Positions 1 to 8,740 are shown, numbered from the stretch's first letter. The stretch: 64,000 bases of DNA from Rossellomorea arthrocnemi (GCF_904424705.1 NZ_CAJGBF010000002.1:186001-250000); one strand, 5' to 3'. The notes: generated by a model not told the origin, from the sequence alone. Translations and numbers: made by a program.

Positions 1-212
1 AAAAACTGGGGGACAATCGCACAATGAATGAACTTGCCCTTCAATATAATCTCGCACATGATTCGGTTGCTGCCGTCGTTCCGGGAGCAAGCTCCGTTCA
101 ACAGCTTCAGGAAAATATCGACGCTGTGAATGCCGGATCTTTATCTTCCGAAGAGCTTGACATGCTTAAACAATTAACTAAATTATCACGATATGAGCAA
201 CATAGGGATTGA
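1..212 (+). CDS. Aldo/keto reductase, C-terminal fragment (5' end outside window)
   Basis: The reading frame is open from base 3 to a TGA at 210-212, so this is the 3' end of a longer gene. The visible residues match the C-terminal helix region of aldo/keto reductases, with a VVPGASSVQQLQENI stretch that in this family contributes to NADPH binding (the usual form is IPGxxxxxQ.xEN). These enzymes reduce aldehydes and ketones with NADPH in the cytosol. Its place beside yqkE suggests it is the yqkF counterpart; this rests on gene order only. The catalytic Tyr/Lys/His region lies outside the window. Confidence 0.8.
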   Translation, partial: KLGDNRTMNELALQYNLAHDSVAAVVPGASSVQQLQENIDAVNAGSLSSEELDMLKQLTKLSRYEQHRD

Positions 213-228
213 GTGAAAAATAAGCGGG

Positions 229-765
229 TCAGGAATCTTCATTCCCTTCCCGCTTATTTTTTTTATGCCAATCTAATGCCTTTTTCTCCAAGTCCTTCAC
301 AAAGTGGTCTTTCCCTTGAATGTAGCCTTCCATATCATGGGGGAATTTCTTTGCGAGCCTTGATTTTAGCTCCCCATATTGATGAGCTTCCCATTCGTGT
401 ACTCTTAAATAATCACGGAACGCTATGTGCCTGATCACATGATCGATTCCATAAGGGAAAATATGAAGATGTACAGCTCTCTCATTCCCTTCTCCTTTAT
501 AAAAGTAGCGACGGTTTGGGATTCCATTCTCCCCTTTCCCCACAAAATCCAGTTGGCTGAACTCTTCTGTCCGGTCATCAATGCTCTCGAGGCGAGGGAC
601 TTCTATCATTATGTCGATAATGGGTTTAGCGGCTAACCCTTTTACTGAGGTTGAACCGATATGGTGGATGATCGCGTCTGGCAGAAGCTTTGTCAGGTTC
701 CGCTTCTCCATTTCAAATTTCTCTTTCCAGTCCGCTTGATGAGGCACTACTATTACATCCCGCAT
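229..765 (-). CDS. GrpB family (UPF0157) protein
   Basis: The protein carries the GrpB/UPF0157 pattern: VVPHQADWKEKFE near the N-terminus, then HIGSTSVKGLAAKPIID and further on a HLHIF segment. This fold belongs to the nucleotidyltransferase superfamily, but the cellular role of the family is not established. I chose the ATG at 763-765 because it overlaps the TGA of the upstream yqkE gene (TGATG), which suggests translational coupling; a longer frame starting at a TTG at 786 has no ribosome binding site. Length is about 178 residues, normal for the family. The gene seems to be inserted between conserved yqk genes. Confidence 0.8.
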   Translation of the reverse strand: MRDVIVVPHQADWKEKFEMEKRNLTKLLPDAIIHHIGSTSVKGLAAKPIIDIMIEVPRLESIDDRTEEFSQLDFVGKGENGIPNRRYFYKGEGNERAVHLHIFPYGIDHVIRHIAFRDYLRVHEWEAHQYGELKSRLAKKFPHDMEGYIQGKDHFVKDLEKKALDWHKKNKREGNEDS

Positions 766-995
766 CAATCTTTGAAATTTTTCCAATCCATACTACTTTC
801 ATTCAACAGCTCTTCAAAGCTCTTATTCTTTTCCCGCTGCTTTTTCTCTTCTATTTTCTTAAGACGCTCTTCTTCCTTTTTCACAGCCTCTCCTTTTTCA
901 AGCTCTGCTTTTTTCTGCTTCAATTGTTCGAAGAGGTCCCCGTTGATTGAATTCTTTAACGTCAATTCTGCTTCCTGTTTCTTTTTCTTGGACAT
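765..995 (-). CDS. yqkE: YqkE family (DUF3886) small charged protein
   Basis: This is a 76-residue, very Lys/Glu-rich protein, with a central KKEEERLKKIEEKKQREK stretch predicted to be a charged helix or coiled coil, ending in WKNFKD. It resembles the YqkE/DUF3886 family of Bacillus, whose function is unknown. The start MSKKKKQ is preferred over an ATG 24 bases upstream because AGGGGG sits 9 bases before it. It is translationally coupled to the GrpB gene and neighbours the aldo/keto reductase as yqkE neighbours yqkF in B. subtilis. Confidence 0.75.
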   Translation of the reverse strand: MSKKKKQEAELTLKNSINGDLFEQLKQKKAELEKGEAVKKEEERLKKIEEKKQREKNKSFEELLNESSMDWKNFKD

Positions 996-1249
996 GTTCT
1001 GATTCCCCCTATCTGTCATAGTTATAAATCTTTTTTAGATTTTAGTCAAAGGTGAAGATTTAGCGCAATGAAGCCGGTTGTTTTTGAGGCACTGTGGTAA
1101 ATTGGATCGATTTTGGATTACCTTACAGGGGGGGGCATAAGGTTTCGGGTCGATTCTGTTCGGGTTTGGGAGTGATCATAAGCATGATAGATAAATTCCA
1201 AATGCAAATGTTGACAAGCCTCACGGACATTTTACACCTCTTTCAAAAT

Positions 1250-1292
1250 AACAAAAAGCCGGCCAAAAGGAGGGCTCTCCTTCTAACCGACT
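1250..1292 (-). terminator. Rho-independent terminator after scoB
   Basis: The minus strand has a 16-bp fully paired stem (with G-U pairs) starting AGTCGG and ending CCGGCT, a 4-base loop, then TTTTTGTT. It lies 8 bases past the scoB stop codon and ends the thiolase-scoA-scoB transcript. Between this terminator and yqkE (about 250 bases) I see no gene. Confidence 0.9.
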
Positions 1293-1299
1293 CTATTCA

Positions 1300-1962
1300 T
1301 CAATACGCTTCCAGTAACACGTCATCCCCTACAATCAACGTGGCATCCGTTGATGATTGGATCTCTTCCACAGAGAAGCCATTCGCTACTTCACGAAGCA
1401 ACAAGCCTTCATCTGTGACATCCATCACTGCTCGATCCGTAATGATCCGGTGCACGACGCCTTTTCCTGTCAGAGGCAAGGTGCATTCTTTCAGGATTTT
1501 GCTTTTACCTGACTTATTGACATGCTCCATGATGACGATGATGCGTTGTGCCCCGTGAACGAGATCCATCGCTCCGCCCATACCCTTAATCATTTTCCCC
1601 GGTATCATCCAGTTGGCGAGGTCCCCGTTTTCGGCTACTTCCATTCCACCCAGGATGGCGATATTGATATGTCCGCCTCGAATCATCCCGAATGATTCGG
1701 AGCTGTCAAAGTAAGATGAGCCTGGAATCGCTGTAACAGTTTCTTTCCCGGCGTTGATGAGGTCGGCATCGACTTCTTCTTCCTCAGGATAAGGGCCGAT
1801 TCCAAGTAATCCATTTTCAGACTGAAGGACAACCTGTTTGTTTTCTGTTATATAGTTTGCTACGAGTGTAGGCATTCCGATTCCTAAATTGACATAGAAA
1901 CCATCTTCTATTTCCTTTTCAGCTCTTCTTGCGATTCTTTCACGCATTTTGGCACGATCCAT
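1300..1962 (-). CDS. scoB: 3-oxoacid CoA-transferase subunit B
   Basis: This is subunit B of succinyl-CoA:3-oxoacid CoA-transferase, which moves CoA from succinyl-CoA to acetoacetate. The 220-residue length is normal for a separate B subunit. The SENGLLG motif at 48-54 carries the catalytic glutamate (E49), which forms the CoA thioester in this family. [14 protein letters not shown] and MGGAMDL are further family signatures. The start has AGGGAGAG upstream. It follows scoA by 18 bases in one operon with a thiolase. A related butyrate/acetoacetate CoA-transferase cannot be excluded, but the neighbours favour acetoacetate use. Confidence 0.92.
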   Translation of the reverse strand: MDRAKMRERIARRAEKEIEDGFYVNLGIGMPTLVANYITENKQVVLQSENGLLGIGPYPEEEEVDADLINAGKETVTAIPGSSYFDSSESFGMIRGGHINIAILGGMEVAENGDLANWMIPGKMIKGMGGAMDLVHGAQRIIVIMEHVNKSGKSKILKECTLPLTGKGVVHRIITDRAVMDVTDEGLLLREVANGFSVEEIQSSTDATLIVGDDVLLEAY

Positions 1963-1980
1963 CCCGTTCCACTCTCCCTT

Positions 1981-2673
1981 CTATGCTTGCTTCACCGTTC
2001 TTCTTTCAATGCGTTTTTCCTGCTCTGCCCTAATCAGACGCTGCACGTAGATGCTTGGAGTGTGCACTTCATTCGGGTTGATGTCCCCGGTTTCAACAAG
2101 CTCTTCTACTTCAGCGATCGTCACTTTCCCTGCTGCCGCAATCATCGGGTTAAAGTTTTGAGCTGTTTTGTTATAAATCAGATTCCCCATCCTGTCTGCC
2201 TTCCACGCCCGTACAAGTGAGAAGTCCGCCGTATAGGCTTCTTCGAGCAAATACTCTTTTCCATTAAACATGCGGGTTTCTTTTCCTTCCGCTACCGGTG
2301 TCCCGACTCCTGCTGGCGTGTAGAATGCAGGGATTCCTGCGCCACCTGCTCGGATTTTCTCTGCAAGTGTACCTTGTGGAACCAATTCTACTTCAAGCTC
2401 TCCTGACAGGACCTGTCTTTCAAACTCTTTATTTTCTCCGACATAGGAGCCTATCATTTTATCAATCTGCTTATTTTTCAGCAATAAACCCAATCCCCAA
2501 TCGTCTACCCCACAGTTATTTGAAATGACGGTAAGGTTTTTCACACCCTTATCTACAAGGGCCAGGATAAGTTTTTCAGGGATTCCGCATAAACCGAATC
2601 CTCCAACCATCAATGTGGCTCCATCATGGATGTCTGCCACTGCTTCGTCATATGAAGTGTATACTTCTTTCAT
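1981..2673 (-). CDS. scoA: 3-oxoacid CoA-transferase subunit A
   Basis: This is the 230-residue A subunit that pairs with ScoB. It has the family CoA-binding glycine motif [10 protein letters not shown] near residue 24 and the [14 protein letters not shown] segment typical of the alpha chain. AAGGAGGG lies 6 bases before the ATG. The order thiolase, A subunit, B subunit, with the HMG-CoA lyase gene divergent, is what a module for acetoacetate and the last steps of leucine breakdown would need. Confidence 0.93.
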   Translation of the reverse strand: MKEVYTSYDEAVADIHDGATLMVGGFGLCGIPEKLILALVDKGVKNLTVISNNCGVDDWGLGLLLKNKQIDKMIGSYVGENKEFERQVLSGELEVELVPQGTLAEKIRAGGAGIPAFYTPAGVGTPVAEGKETRMFNGKEYLLEEAYTADFSLVRAWKADRMGNLIYNKTAQNFNPMIAAAGKVTIAEVEELVETGDINPNEVHTPSIYVQRLIRAEQEKRIERRTVKQA

Positions 2674-2708
2674 TGTATTCCCTCCTTGAATCTGGATTTC
2701 ACCATTCC

Positions 2709-3896
2709 TTATTTATGAAGTTCAACAACTGTTGCTACTCCCTGCCCGCCACCGATACAAAGGGTAGCCAATCCGTTTTGAACGCCTCTTTTCTTCATCT
2801 CATGGATGAGCGATACCAGAATTCGTGTTCCACTGGCTCCGATCGGGTGACCTAAAGCAATAGCTCCTCCGTTTACATTTAGGGCATCCTTTTTGAATTG
2901 AAGTTCTTTATCCACCGCTAATGATTGAGCGGCAAATGCTTCATTCGCCTCAATTAATTCCATGTCCTCCATTGACATCTTTGTTTTTTCCAATACCTTT
3001 TTAACAGCAGCAACAGGACCGATTCCCATCATGCTTGGATCGACACCTGCATTGGCGTTTCCTTTGATCGAAACTAAAGGCGTGATGCCCAGTTCGTCAG
3101 CTTTCTTCTTCGACATGACGACCACTGCAGCGGCTCCATCATTGATGCCGGATGCATTACCTGCTGTCACAGTGCCATCTTTTTTGAATGCGGACCGAAG
3201 ACCGGATAATTTCTCTGCAGTCGACCCTTTACGAGGAAATTCATCCTGTTTGAATACGACAGGCTCTCCTTTTCGCTGAGGGATATGTACGGGAACGATT
3301 TCATCTTCAAATCGGCCTGACTCAATGGCAGCAGCAGCCTTTTGCTGGCTCCATGCCGCGAATTCGTCCTGCTCTTCACGTGTGAGGGAATAGCGGTCGC
3401 AAAGATTCTCTGCCGTCACGCCCATATGATAATCATTAAAAGCACACCATAAGCCGTCTGATATCATACTGTCGACTACTTTCTGGTCCCCCATTTTATA
3501 TCCTTCTCTTGCCCCTTTTAATAAATATGGAGCCTGACTCATATTTTCCATTCCACCTGCCACGATGATATCGGCATCACCTGAAAGGATTGCCTGCGTT
3601 GCCAGATGGACCGTTTTCAATCCTGATCCGCACACTTTGTTGATGGTCATGGCCGGTACATGCTCAGGCAGTCCCGCTTTGATGGATGCTTGACGGGCCG
3701 GATTCTGTCCTAACCCTGCCTGCAACACATTCCCCATGATCACTTCATCTACATCGGTTCCATTTACACCAGCCTTCTCTAAGGCATCTTTAATGACAAT
3801 CGCTCCAAGTTCCGGAGCTGAAATGCCTTTTAATGATCCGTTAAAACTTCCGATGGCTGTGCGTACTGCACTTACAATGACGACTTCATTCGACAT
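2709..3896 (-). CDS. Acetyl-CoA C-acetyltransferase (thiolase)
   Basis: This is a biosynthetic/degradative type II thiolase of 395 residues that interconverts acetoacetyl-CoA and two acetyl-CoA. The nucleophile is C89 in NKVCGSG. H350 in GHPIGASG and C380 in CIGGGQG complete the active site. MSNEVVIV is the start because GGGAGG precedes it by 9 bases; an upstream in-frame codon would only add a basic tail. It is the first gene of the thiolase-scoA-scoB operon. The family is atoB/mmgA-like, and I cannot tell which paralog name fits. Confidence 0.93.
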   Translation of the reverse strand: MSNEVVIVSAVRTAIGSFNGSLKGISAPELGAIVIKDALEKAGVNGTDVDEVIMGNVLQAGLGQNPARQASIKAGLPEHVPAMTINKVCGSGLKTVHLATQAILSGDADIIVAGGMENMSQAPYLLKGAREGYKMGDQKVVDSMISDGLWCAFNDYHMGVTAENLCDRYSLTREEQDEFAAWSQQKAAAAIESGRFEDEIVPVHIPQRKGEPVVFKQDEFPRKGSTAEKLSGLRSAFKKDGTVTAGNASGINDGAAAVVVMSKKKADELGITPLVSIKGNANAGVDPSMMGIGPVAAVKKVLEKTKMSMEDMELIEANEAFAAQSLAVDKELQFKKDALNVNGGAIALGHPIGASGTRILVSLIHEMKKRGVQNGLATLCIGGGQGVATVVELHK

Positions 3897-3976
3897 CTTT
3901 CTTCCTCCCTTTCTCTTCTGACTGATCAATTTGCAATTTTATCTCAATAAAAACAGTTCCACTTTAACTCATTCTA

Positions 3977-3990
3977 TGTAAGCGGTTAAA
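3977..3990. promoter_or_regulatory. Candidate cre (CcpA) site between thiolase and HMG-CoA lyase genes
   Basis: TGTAAGCGGTTAAA matches the cre consensus TGWAANCGNTNWCA at all but one fixed position. It sits in the 172-base divergent spacer and could serve either direction. CcpA control of acetoacetate and leucine catabolism is an inference from this match. Confidence 0.5.
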
Positions 3991-4068
3991 TTCCTCTAAA
4001 TTTGTCAAAAAATTTTTATATTGATTTACATGTCGAAATTTTCTTAAAATGAAAGAGGGAGGGAAATT

Positions 4069-4968
4069 ATGAATTTACCTAAAAAAGCCACGATTATTGA
4101 AGTAGGTCCTAGAGACGGTTTACAAAATGAAAAGAATTTTGTCCCTACGGACGTTAAAAAAGAATTTATCCTTCGTTTGAAACAATCAGGAGTGAAAGAA
4201 ATGGAGCTGACTTCGTTTGTTTCGCCCAAGTGGGTTCCACAAATGCAAGATGCCGGCGAGATTGTCGATGCCTGCATGACGTGGGATTCACGTGATATGG
4301 TTCTTGCTCCCAATAAAAGAGGGATCGAGCGGGTATATGAAACAGGATGCCGTTCTGTAGCCGTCTTTGTTGGTGTAAGTAATTCGTTCAATCAAAAAAA
4401 CATCAACAAAACGACGGAGGAAGCCATTGAAGGACTAGCTCCTCTAATTTTGGAGCTAAAAGAAAAGGGCTATTTCGTGAGAGCTTGTATTTCAACCGCT
4501 TTCTATTGTCCATATGAAGGAAAGATCTTACCGGAGGATACTCTTTCTCTTTGTCAGAAGTTTGTTTCATTGGGCGTGGATGAATTGAGCGTCGCCGATA
4601 CGATCGGAAAGGCTAACCCATCTGAAAGCTATCATCTCTTTGCGTTCCTGAAACGGGAATTGCCAAACACACTACTTACAGCACATTTCCATGACACCCG
4701 TAAGATGGCACTTGCTAATATCCTTGCTTCCCTGCAAGCGGGGATCGACCGCTTTGACACCAGTGCCGGCGGACTCGGCGGCTGCCCTTTCGCCCCCGGT
4801 GCAACAGGGAATGTAGCCACAGAGGATGTTGTGTATATGCTCGAGGAGATGGGGATTTCCACAGGGGTTGACCTCGGGAAGCTCGCCCACGCCATCGACG
4901 TCGTTAAACCTCATGTCAGCCGTCCGATCGAAAGTGGTTATTACCGTCTTTATGAATTGAATCAGTAG
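4069..4968 (+). CDS. mvaB: Hydroxymethylglutaryl-CoA lyase
   Basis: The 299-residue protein is an HMG-CoA lyase (YngG-like), splitting HMG-CoA into acetoacetate and acetyl-CoA, the last specific step of leucine degradation. It opens with IIEVGPRDGLQNE, the TIM-barrel signature holding the catalytic Arg and a metal-binding Asp, and has SVADTIGKANP and the flexible loop GGCPFAPGATGN with the essential Cys. The ribosome binding site GGGAGGG is 6 bases before the ATG. It is divergent from thiolase-scoAB, whose products use its acetoacetate. Confidence 0.95.
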   Translation: MNLPKKATIIEVGPRDGLQNEKNFVPTDVKKEFILRLKQSGVKEMELTSFVSPKWVPQMQDAGEIVDACMTWDSRDMVLAPNKRGIERVYETGCRSVAVFVGVSNSFNQKNINKTTEEAIEGLAPLILELKEKGYFVRACISTAFYCPYEGKILPEDTLSLCQKFVSLGVDELSVADTIGKANPSESYHLFAFLKRELPNTLLTAHFHDTRKMALANILASLQAGIDRFDTSAGGLGGCPFAPGATGNVATEDVVYMLEEMGISTGVDLGKLAHAIDVVKPHVSRPIESGYYRLYELNQ

Positions 4969-5029
4969 TGCATACGTCCTCTCTCCTTCGTGCATTCTAA
5001 ACGTAATACCCTTAAAGGAGATGAGTCAC

Positions 5030-5161
5030 ATGAGCCAAAAACGTGATAAAGGATTCAGTCAAAAAGGCAAACCAAATTCAGATACGGTCTCAAACACCAT
5101 GGCGAAAGAAGAACTGGATAAAGCCATTCATCCTACTAAAGGACAAAATGCTAAATCATAA
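5030..5161 (+). CDS. Small hydrophilic hypothetical protein (43 aa)
   Basis: This short frame encodes a 43-residue Lys/Asn/Gln/Ser-rich protein with no membrane segment, starting MSQKRDKGFSQ. AAAGGAG lies 9 bases before the ATG, and a strong terminator follows 22 bases after the stop, so it looks like a real monocistronic gene or the tail gene behind mvaB. An in-frame ATG 9 bases upstream is too close to the ribosome binding site. I do not recognise the family; similar short basic proteins occur in Bacillus genomes, some sporulation-related. Confidence 0.6.
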   Translation: MSQKRDKGFSQKGKPNSDTVSNTMAKEELDKAIHPTKGQNAKS

Positions 5162-5183
5162 GTTTACAGTCCTGTATCTCTGT

Positions 5184-5214
5184 AAAAAAGTGTCTCTTCA
5201 TGAGGCGCTTTTTT
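5184..5214 (+). terminator. Bidirectional-looking terminator
   Basis: A 13-bp stem AAAAAAGTGTCTC / GAGGCGCTTTTTT (two G-U pairs) with a 5-base loop and a T run. It ends the mvaB and small-gene transcripts before yqkD. Confidence 0.88.
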
Positions 5215-5289
5215 ATTATGCCTTTAAAATTCCTCTTTTTTCCTTATTTTGCTACAATATGAGTAAATGACTTTCTTTGAGGTGATGAC

Positions 5290-6216
5290 ATGCGAAAAAA
5301 ACTTGCGATTCTCGGCGGCACCCTTTCCTCTATTGGTCTGCTTGGGATTTATATAACCAATCGATTTATGTATTTACCTAAAAAAGAGGATCGTTTCATA
5401 CGATCACGTGAAACGGAATCGACCCGTCTGATCGAAGAGGATTATGATTCCCTTCCTAAAGAAGAGATACTTATCCCTTCCCAATACGGATATGATATAA
5501 AGGCGGTTTTCGTAAAACCCCTCTCTCATAAAAAATTCGTGATCTTTTCCCACGGGGTGACGGAGAATAAATGGAATTCGATTAAATATATGAACCTTTT
5601 CATTAAACAGGGATTCAATGCCGTGATTTATGACCACAGGCGTCATGGGGAATCCGGCGGTAAGACGACAAGCTACGGGTATTTTGAAAAATATGATTTA
5701 AAGTCTGTTGTAGATGAACTGGTCCGCCGTGAAGGGGACGATGTATTCTTCGGAATCCACGGGGAATCCATGGGAGCTGCGACTTTGCTTCTATACGCAG
5801 GCAGTGTGGAGGACCGGGCGGACTTTTATATTGCCGACTGTCCCTTCTCTGACTTTGGTGAACAGTTAGCCTATCGCATGAGTACGGAAGTGAAGATCCC
5901 GGCAAAATTCCTCCTGCCCCTCGTAGATGGCACTCTGAAGCTGCGACAAGGATACACATTAAAGGATTTATCCCCTATTTCAGTTGTTCAAAACATCAGG
6001 AAACCTGTGTTATTTATCCACAGCCAGAATGATGACTTTATCCTGCCTCAAATGACAAAGGATCTTTTTGAAAAAAAGCAGGGGCCCAAGGAGCTGTTCC
6101 TCGATTTCCGCGGGACCCACGCCCAGTCGTATAACGAAAACCCTGAACAATACGAGGAAGTGATTCAACGGTTTCTAAAACAATTTGTACTGATTGAAAA
6201 GGATGATGTCTCTTGA
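5290..6216 (+). CDS. yqkD: Alpha/beta hydrolase, YqkD type, membrane-anchored
   Basis: This 308-residue protein has an N-terminal hydrophobic helix (about residues 5-24) and then an alpha/beta-hydrolase fold. The nucleophile elbow is GESMG, the acid is in SQNDDF and the base in GTHAQS, so the Ser-Asp-His triad is complete. HGVTENKW carries the oxyanion-hole HG. YqkD-type hydrolases are thought to be surface-associated; the substrate is unknown. The start has GAGGTGATG upstream. Its stop overlaps the start of the next gene (TTGA). Confidence 0.85.
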   Translation: MRKKLAILGGTLSSIGLLGIYITNRFMYLPKKEDRFIRSRETESTRLIEEDYDSLPKEEILIPSQYGYDIKAVFVKPLSHKKFVIFSHGVTENKWNSIKYMNLFIKQGFNAVIYDHRRHGESGGKTTSYGYFEKYDLKSVVDELVRREGDDVFFGIHGESMGAATLLLYAGSVEDRADFYIADCPFSDFGEQLAYRMSTEVKIPAKFLLPLVDGTLKLRQGYTLKDLSPISVVQNIRKPVLFIHSQNDDFILPQMTKDLFEKKQGPKELFLDFRGTHAQSYNENPEQYEEVIQRFLKQFVLIEKDDVS

Positions 6217-7112
6217 TTCCAAATGATTTCAAATTAAAAATGCACACCATGTATGGCGGTTCAGGTTTAGAATGGATAGCCTACGTGGAAACTCTATTGG
6301 ATTCTTTAAAGAAGCGATTTCATTTAACTTATGGTGAACCATATTCATTAAGCTATAACTTTGTAGTGCCGGTCCAGATCAGGCATGGTCGGGATGCTGT
6401 TTTAAAGATCGGGTATCCGAACAACGATTTTTCCAATGAGTTTCAAGCTCTTAAGGATTTCCAAGGAAAGGGCATGGTGGAGATAATGGATTTCCATATG
6501 GAAGAGGGATGGATTCTTTTAGAACGCCTGACACCCGGTACTTCCCTTCACTCCGTCAGGAATGAAGAAGAGGTACTGAATGTATTCGCCCGCGTGGCTG
6601 AGCGCCTCTGGCATAAGCCTGTCAGTTCTTATTCTTTCCCTACGGTTCAATCCTGGGCAAAGGGAGTTGAGCGTCTGCGGGAAAGATTCGACGGAGGAAG
6701 CGGTCCAATTCCTGAGGATCTCGTCATAAAAGCTGAAAAACTCTTTCCTGAGCTGCTCAGTACTACTGCAGATCTCTTTCTTCTGCACGGTGACCTGCAT
6801 CACGGGAACATTCTCTACTCTGAATCTTCCGGTTGGACCGCCATTGATCCTAAAGGGCTTATCGGGGAGCGAGAATATGACTGCATTCAGTTTATGTTAA
6901 ATGAGTGGAAGAAATGGGAGGTGCCATTAGAGCTGCTCCGATACAGAGTCCGCACGCTCTCATCCCTTCTTTCCCTCTCTTATGAACGGTTGATTCAGTA
7001 TGGATTTTGTCATTCAATTCTATCTGCCTGCTGGTCTGTAGAGGATGGACTTGATGGATGGAAAAACGGGGTTTCTTTAGCGGGGATGTTTGAAGAGCTA
7101 TTGAAGGAGTAG
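6213..7112 (+). CDS. APH(6)/hydroxyurea phosphotransferase-like kinase
   Basis: The protein has a kinase-like fold of the aminoglycoside/hydroxyurea phosphotransferase group: LKIGYPN with the ATP-binding Lys, LLERLTPG as the hinge, HGDLHHGNIL as the catalytic loop (Brenner motif) and AIDPKGLIG as the metal-binding segment. About 299 residues is the usual length. Members of this group inactivate streptomycin or hydroxyurea in some bacteria, but many chromosomal copies have unknown substrates, and resistance cannot be claimed here. The proposed TTG start overlaps the yqkD stop, with AAAGGATG upstream; an ATG at 6241 is the alternative. Confidence 0.8.
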   Translation: MIPNDFKLKMHTMYGGSGLEWIAYVETLLDSLKKRFHLTYGEPYSLSYNFVVPVQIRHGRDAVLKIGYPNNDFSNEFQALKDFQGKGMVEIMDFHMEEGWILLERLTPGTSLHSVRNEEEVLNVFARVAERLWHKPVSSYSFPTVQSWAKGVERLRERFDGGSGPIPEDLVIKAEKLFPELLSTTADLFLLHGDLHHGNILYSESSGWTAIDPKGLIGEREYDCIQFMLNEWKKWEVPLELLRYRVRTLSSLLSLSYERLIQYGFCHSILSACWSVEDGLDGWKNGVSLAGMFEELLKE

Positions 7113-7200
7113 TGGGATAGCCTCCACCATCATTTAACCAATTTTTGGATTTACATCTTAAAATTTAATTAAAAAGAACGTTACAGAGGGAGAGGATTTT

Positions 7201-7629
7201 ATGAGAGAGATTGCACTTGCCTTTGGAAATATTTTTGGTGGTATTGCCCTTATTGCCATCTTCGCTTCTTTATGGGGAAGATTCGAAGGCTACTTCGTTT
7301 CCAAATTAACCGCATTTCGACTGCAGCTCTTTCTGCTCTTCCTTACCCTTTTCGTGGAAATTCTTTTTCTTCTGGGCATCTATTTCTTTTTCCAACTGAC
7401 TTTTTGGGATGCATTATTCATTTCTTGCACCCTCTTCCTGTTTGTCATCTGGGTGATTCCTTATCATTCTCATTTTAATATGAATACGGACATTTTGTTT
7501 TTGAAAAAGCTCGGGCTGTCTTCCCCGATACGGATTTTCAATCCCGATCGCTCCCCTTTTTTCCTGGGAACGTTCATTTTCTCTACTTTGGGTTTGGCTG
7601 TTACCTTTTGTTGGTATTATTTGTTTTAA
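7201..7629 (+). CDS. Hypothetical four-helix membrane protein (142 aa)
   Basis: Strongly hydrophobic protein with about four membrane segments (roughly residues 5-25, 42-65, 69-88 and 122-141), rich in Phe and Leu, with a polar loop around SHFNMNTDILFLKKLG between helices 3 and 4. GAGGGAGAGG sits about 6 bases upstream of the ATG and a strong terminator follows. I do not recognise the family. Confidence 0.7.
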   Translation: MREIALAFGNIFGGIALIAIFASLWGRFEGYFVSKLTAFRLQLFLLFLTLFVEILFLLGIYFFFQLTFWDALFISCTLFLFVIWVIPYHSHFNMNTDILFLKKLGLSSPIRIFNPDRSPFFLGTFIFSTLGLAVTFCWYYLF

Positions 7630-7641
7630 AAAAACATAAAA

Positions 7642-7673
7642 GCCTCGTGTGGATTCTAGTATCCACACGAGGC
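7642..7673. terminator. Bidirectional terminator
   Basis: A perfect 13-bp stem GCCTCGTGTGGAT / ATCCACACGAGGC with a 6-base loop and T-rich flanks on both sides. It separates the convergent membrane-protein and yqkB genes. Confidence 0.93.
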
Positions 7674-7678
7674 CATTT

Positions 7679-8011
7679 TTACTCCCCCGGAAACATCAAA
7701 AAGTTCATTCTCCCATTTATGATTTGACCAGGACTCTTCAATTGAAATGTGTTACTTTGTGAAGAGAAATCAATCTTCAGTTCTTCATCGAGGAAGACCA
7801 TCTTTGATTTTTCCACCAGGATCGGAAAGCTATTCGTTTCTATCTTGATATCTTCACCTTCAACAGGATGTTGGACAAACCATAAGGTAGGAATGCCGCT
7901 CACCACACAGCCGCAGCCTTCTGTATCGTATTTTAATTTCAGTTGACCATTTTGGGTGCCTATTTTATCTTTAATTTTTTTAGTTGCTTCGTTGGTTAGT
8001 TCGATTTTCAT
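7679..8011 (-). CDS. yqkB: HesB/IscA-like iron-sulfur biogenesis family protein
   Basis: This is a 110-residue protein of the HesB-like fold, YqkB branch. It starts MKIELTNEATKKIKDKI and has one GCGC motif (CGC at about 33-35), but lacks the C-terminal CxC pair of true A-type scaffold proteins, as is usual for this branch. It may bind iron or a cluster; function is inferred from fold only. AGGAGG precedes the ATG by 7 bases. It is next to a CDGSH iron-sulfur protein, which is divergent. Confidence 0.8.
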   Translation of the reverse strand: MKIELTNEATKKIKDKIGTQNGQLKLKYDTEGCGCVVSGIPTLWFVQHPVEGEDIKIETNSFPILVEKSKMVFLDEELKIDFSSQSNTFQLKSPGQIINGRMNFLMFPGE

Positions 8012-8141
8012 TATACGACCTCCTCTGCCCTTTATCCTATCACATTTTATTTGTTCCTTTTAGATTATTGCATTTTCACTCTTTTCACCTTACTATCAAT
8101 AGGGGGAATTCTTTTGTATTTTATAGAAAGGGTGGTTTTTC

Positions 8142-8357
8142 ATGACAAAGGCTCAAATTAAAGTAAATGATAACGGTTCTTTTCGCGTAAGCGGCGATGT
8201 GGAACTAATCGATGCTGACGGAAATGTATTTCCAACCAAACAAGTGTTTACTCTTTGCCGCTGTGGCTTATCAACAAATATGCCATTTTGCGACGCTTCT
8301 CACAAAGGAAAATTTGAATCATGTGTGCGTGCAGAAAAGGTATTGGATGAAGAGTAA
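8142..8357 (+). CDS. CDGSH iron-sulfur domain protein
   Basis: The 71-residue protein holds one CDGSH-type domain: C39-x-C41, then P-x-C50-D-A-S-H54, the 3Cys-1His ligand set for a redox-active 2Fe-2S cluster. The usual CDGSH is CDASH here, an accepted variant. Single-domain bacterial forms probably shuttle electrons or clusters, but partners are unknown. AAAGGGTGG precedes the ATG and a strong terminator follows. Confidence 0.92.
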   Translation: MTKAQIKVNDNGSFRVSGDVELIDADGNVFPTKQVFTLCRCGLSTNMPFCDASHKGKFESCVRAEKVLDEE

Positions 8358-8365
8358 ATGACATA

Positions 8366-8397
8366 AAAAGAGAGACTTCTCCCGAAGTCTCTCTTTT
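8366..8397. terminator. Bidirectional terminator
   Basis: A perfect stem GAGAGACTTC / GAAGTCTCTC, loop TCCC, with A and T runs on either side. It serves the CDGSH gene and the convergent YolD-like gene. Confidence 0.92.
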
Positions 8398-8407
8398 CAT
8401 TGGGGCG

Positions 8408-8740
8408 TCAATCGAAAAAACGGATGTCCACAACGCTTGCCAGTGGAATATAGTGTATGTCTTCGAACCTGTCCACGACGTGCAGCTTCTCATCCAGTGA
8501 GTCGACATGATGGATGGTTCCAATCGATAGTTGATGACGGTGCTTCACATAATGAGTAATCGATACCAGCTTCCCAAACTCCATCGCCTCTGCCACGACT
8601 TCATTCATTCTGTCGAGCTCCTGCTCATCAAGTTCGATCCTCTTTTCGTGTGTATCTTCTTTTGCCCAGTCCCTTAGGAGCTTCACATGCTCGGGCAGCA
8701 TCATGGATGTCCATTTGATTCTTCCTCGGTCACGGATCAA
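8408..8740 (-). CDS. yqjX: YolD-like protein, partner of the Y-family polymerase
   Basis: This is a YolD-like protein: MIRDRGRIKWTSMMLPEHVKLL at the start and a beta-rich WYL/SH3-like C-terminal half with GTIHHVDSLDEKLHV. YolD-like genes are regularly found beside UmuC-type polymerases and are thought to act as UmuD-like accessory factors; this is inferred. The start is a TTG 5 bases past AGGAGGTGA; a GTG inside the Shine-Dalgarno sequence is unlikely. The gene lies 22 bases downstream of the polymerase gene in one SOS operon. Confidence 0.88.
   Translation of the reverse strand: MIRDRGRIKWTSMMLPEHVKLLRDWAKEDTHEKRIELDEQELDRMNEVVAEAMEFGKLVSITHYVKHRHQLSIGTIHHVDSLDEKLHVVDRFEDIHYIPLASVVDIRFFD

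Noticed and set aside
1094..1558. 154-codon plus-strand frame
   Set aside because: It is mostly the antisense of scoB and lacks a ribosome binding site and protein-like sequence.
4031..4037. Spo0A box TGTCGAA upstream of mvaB
   Set aside because: A seven-base match is expected several times by chance in 64 kb and nothing else supports Spo0A control here.
6213..7112. Acquired streptomycin resistance gene
   Set aside because: The gene is in the normal yqk backbone, coupled to yqkD, with no mobile element near. The family includes many housekeeping members.
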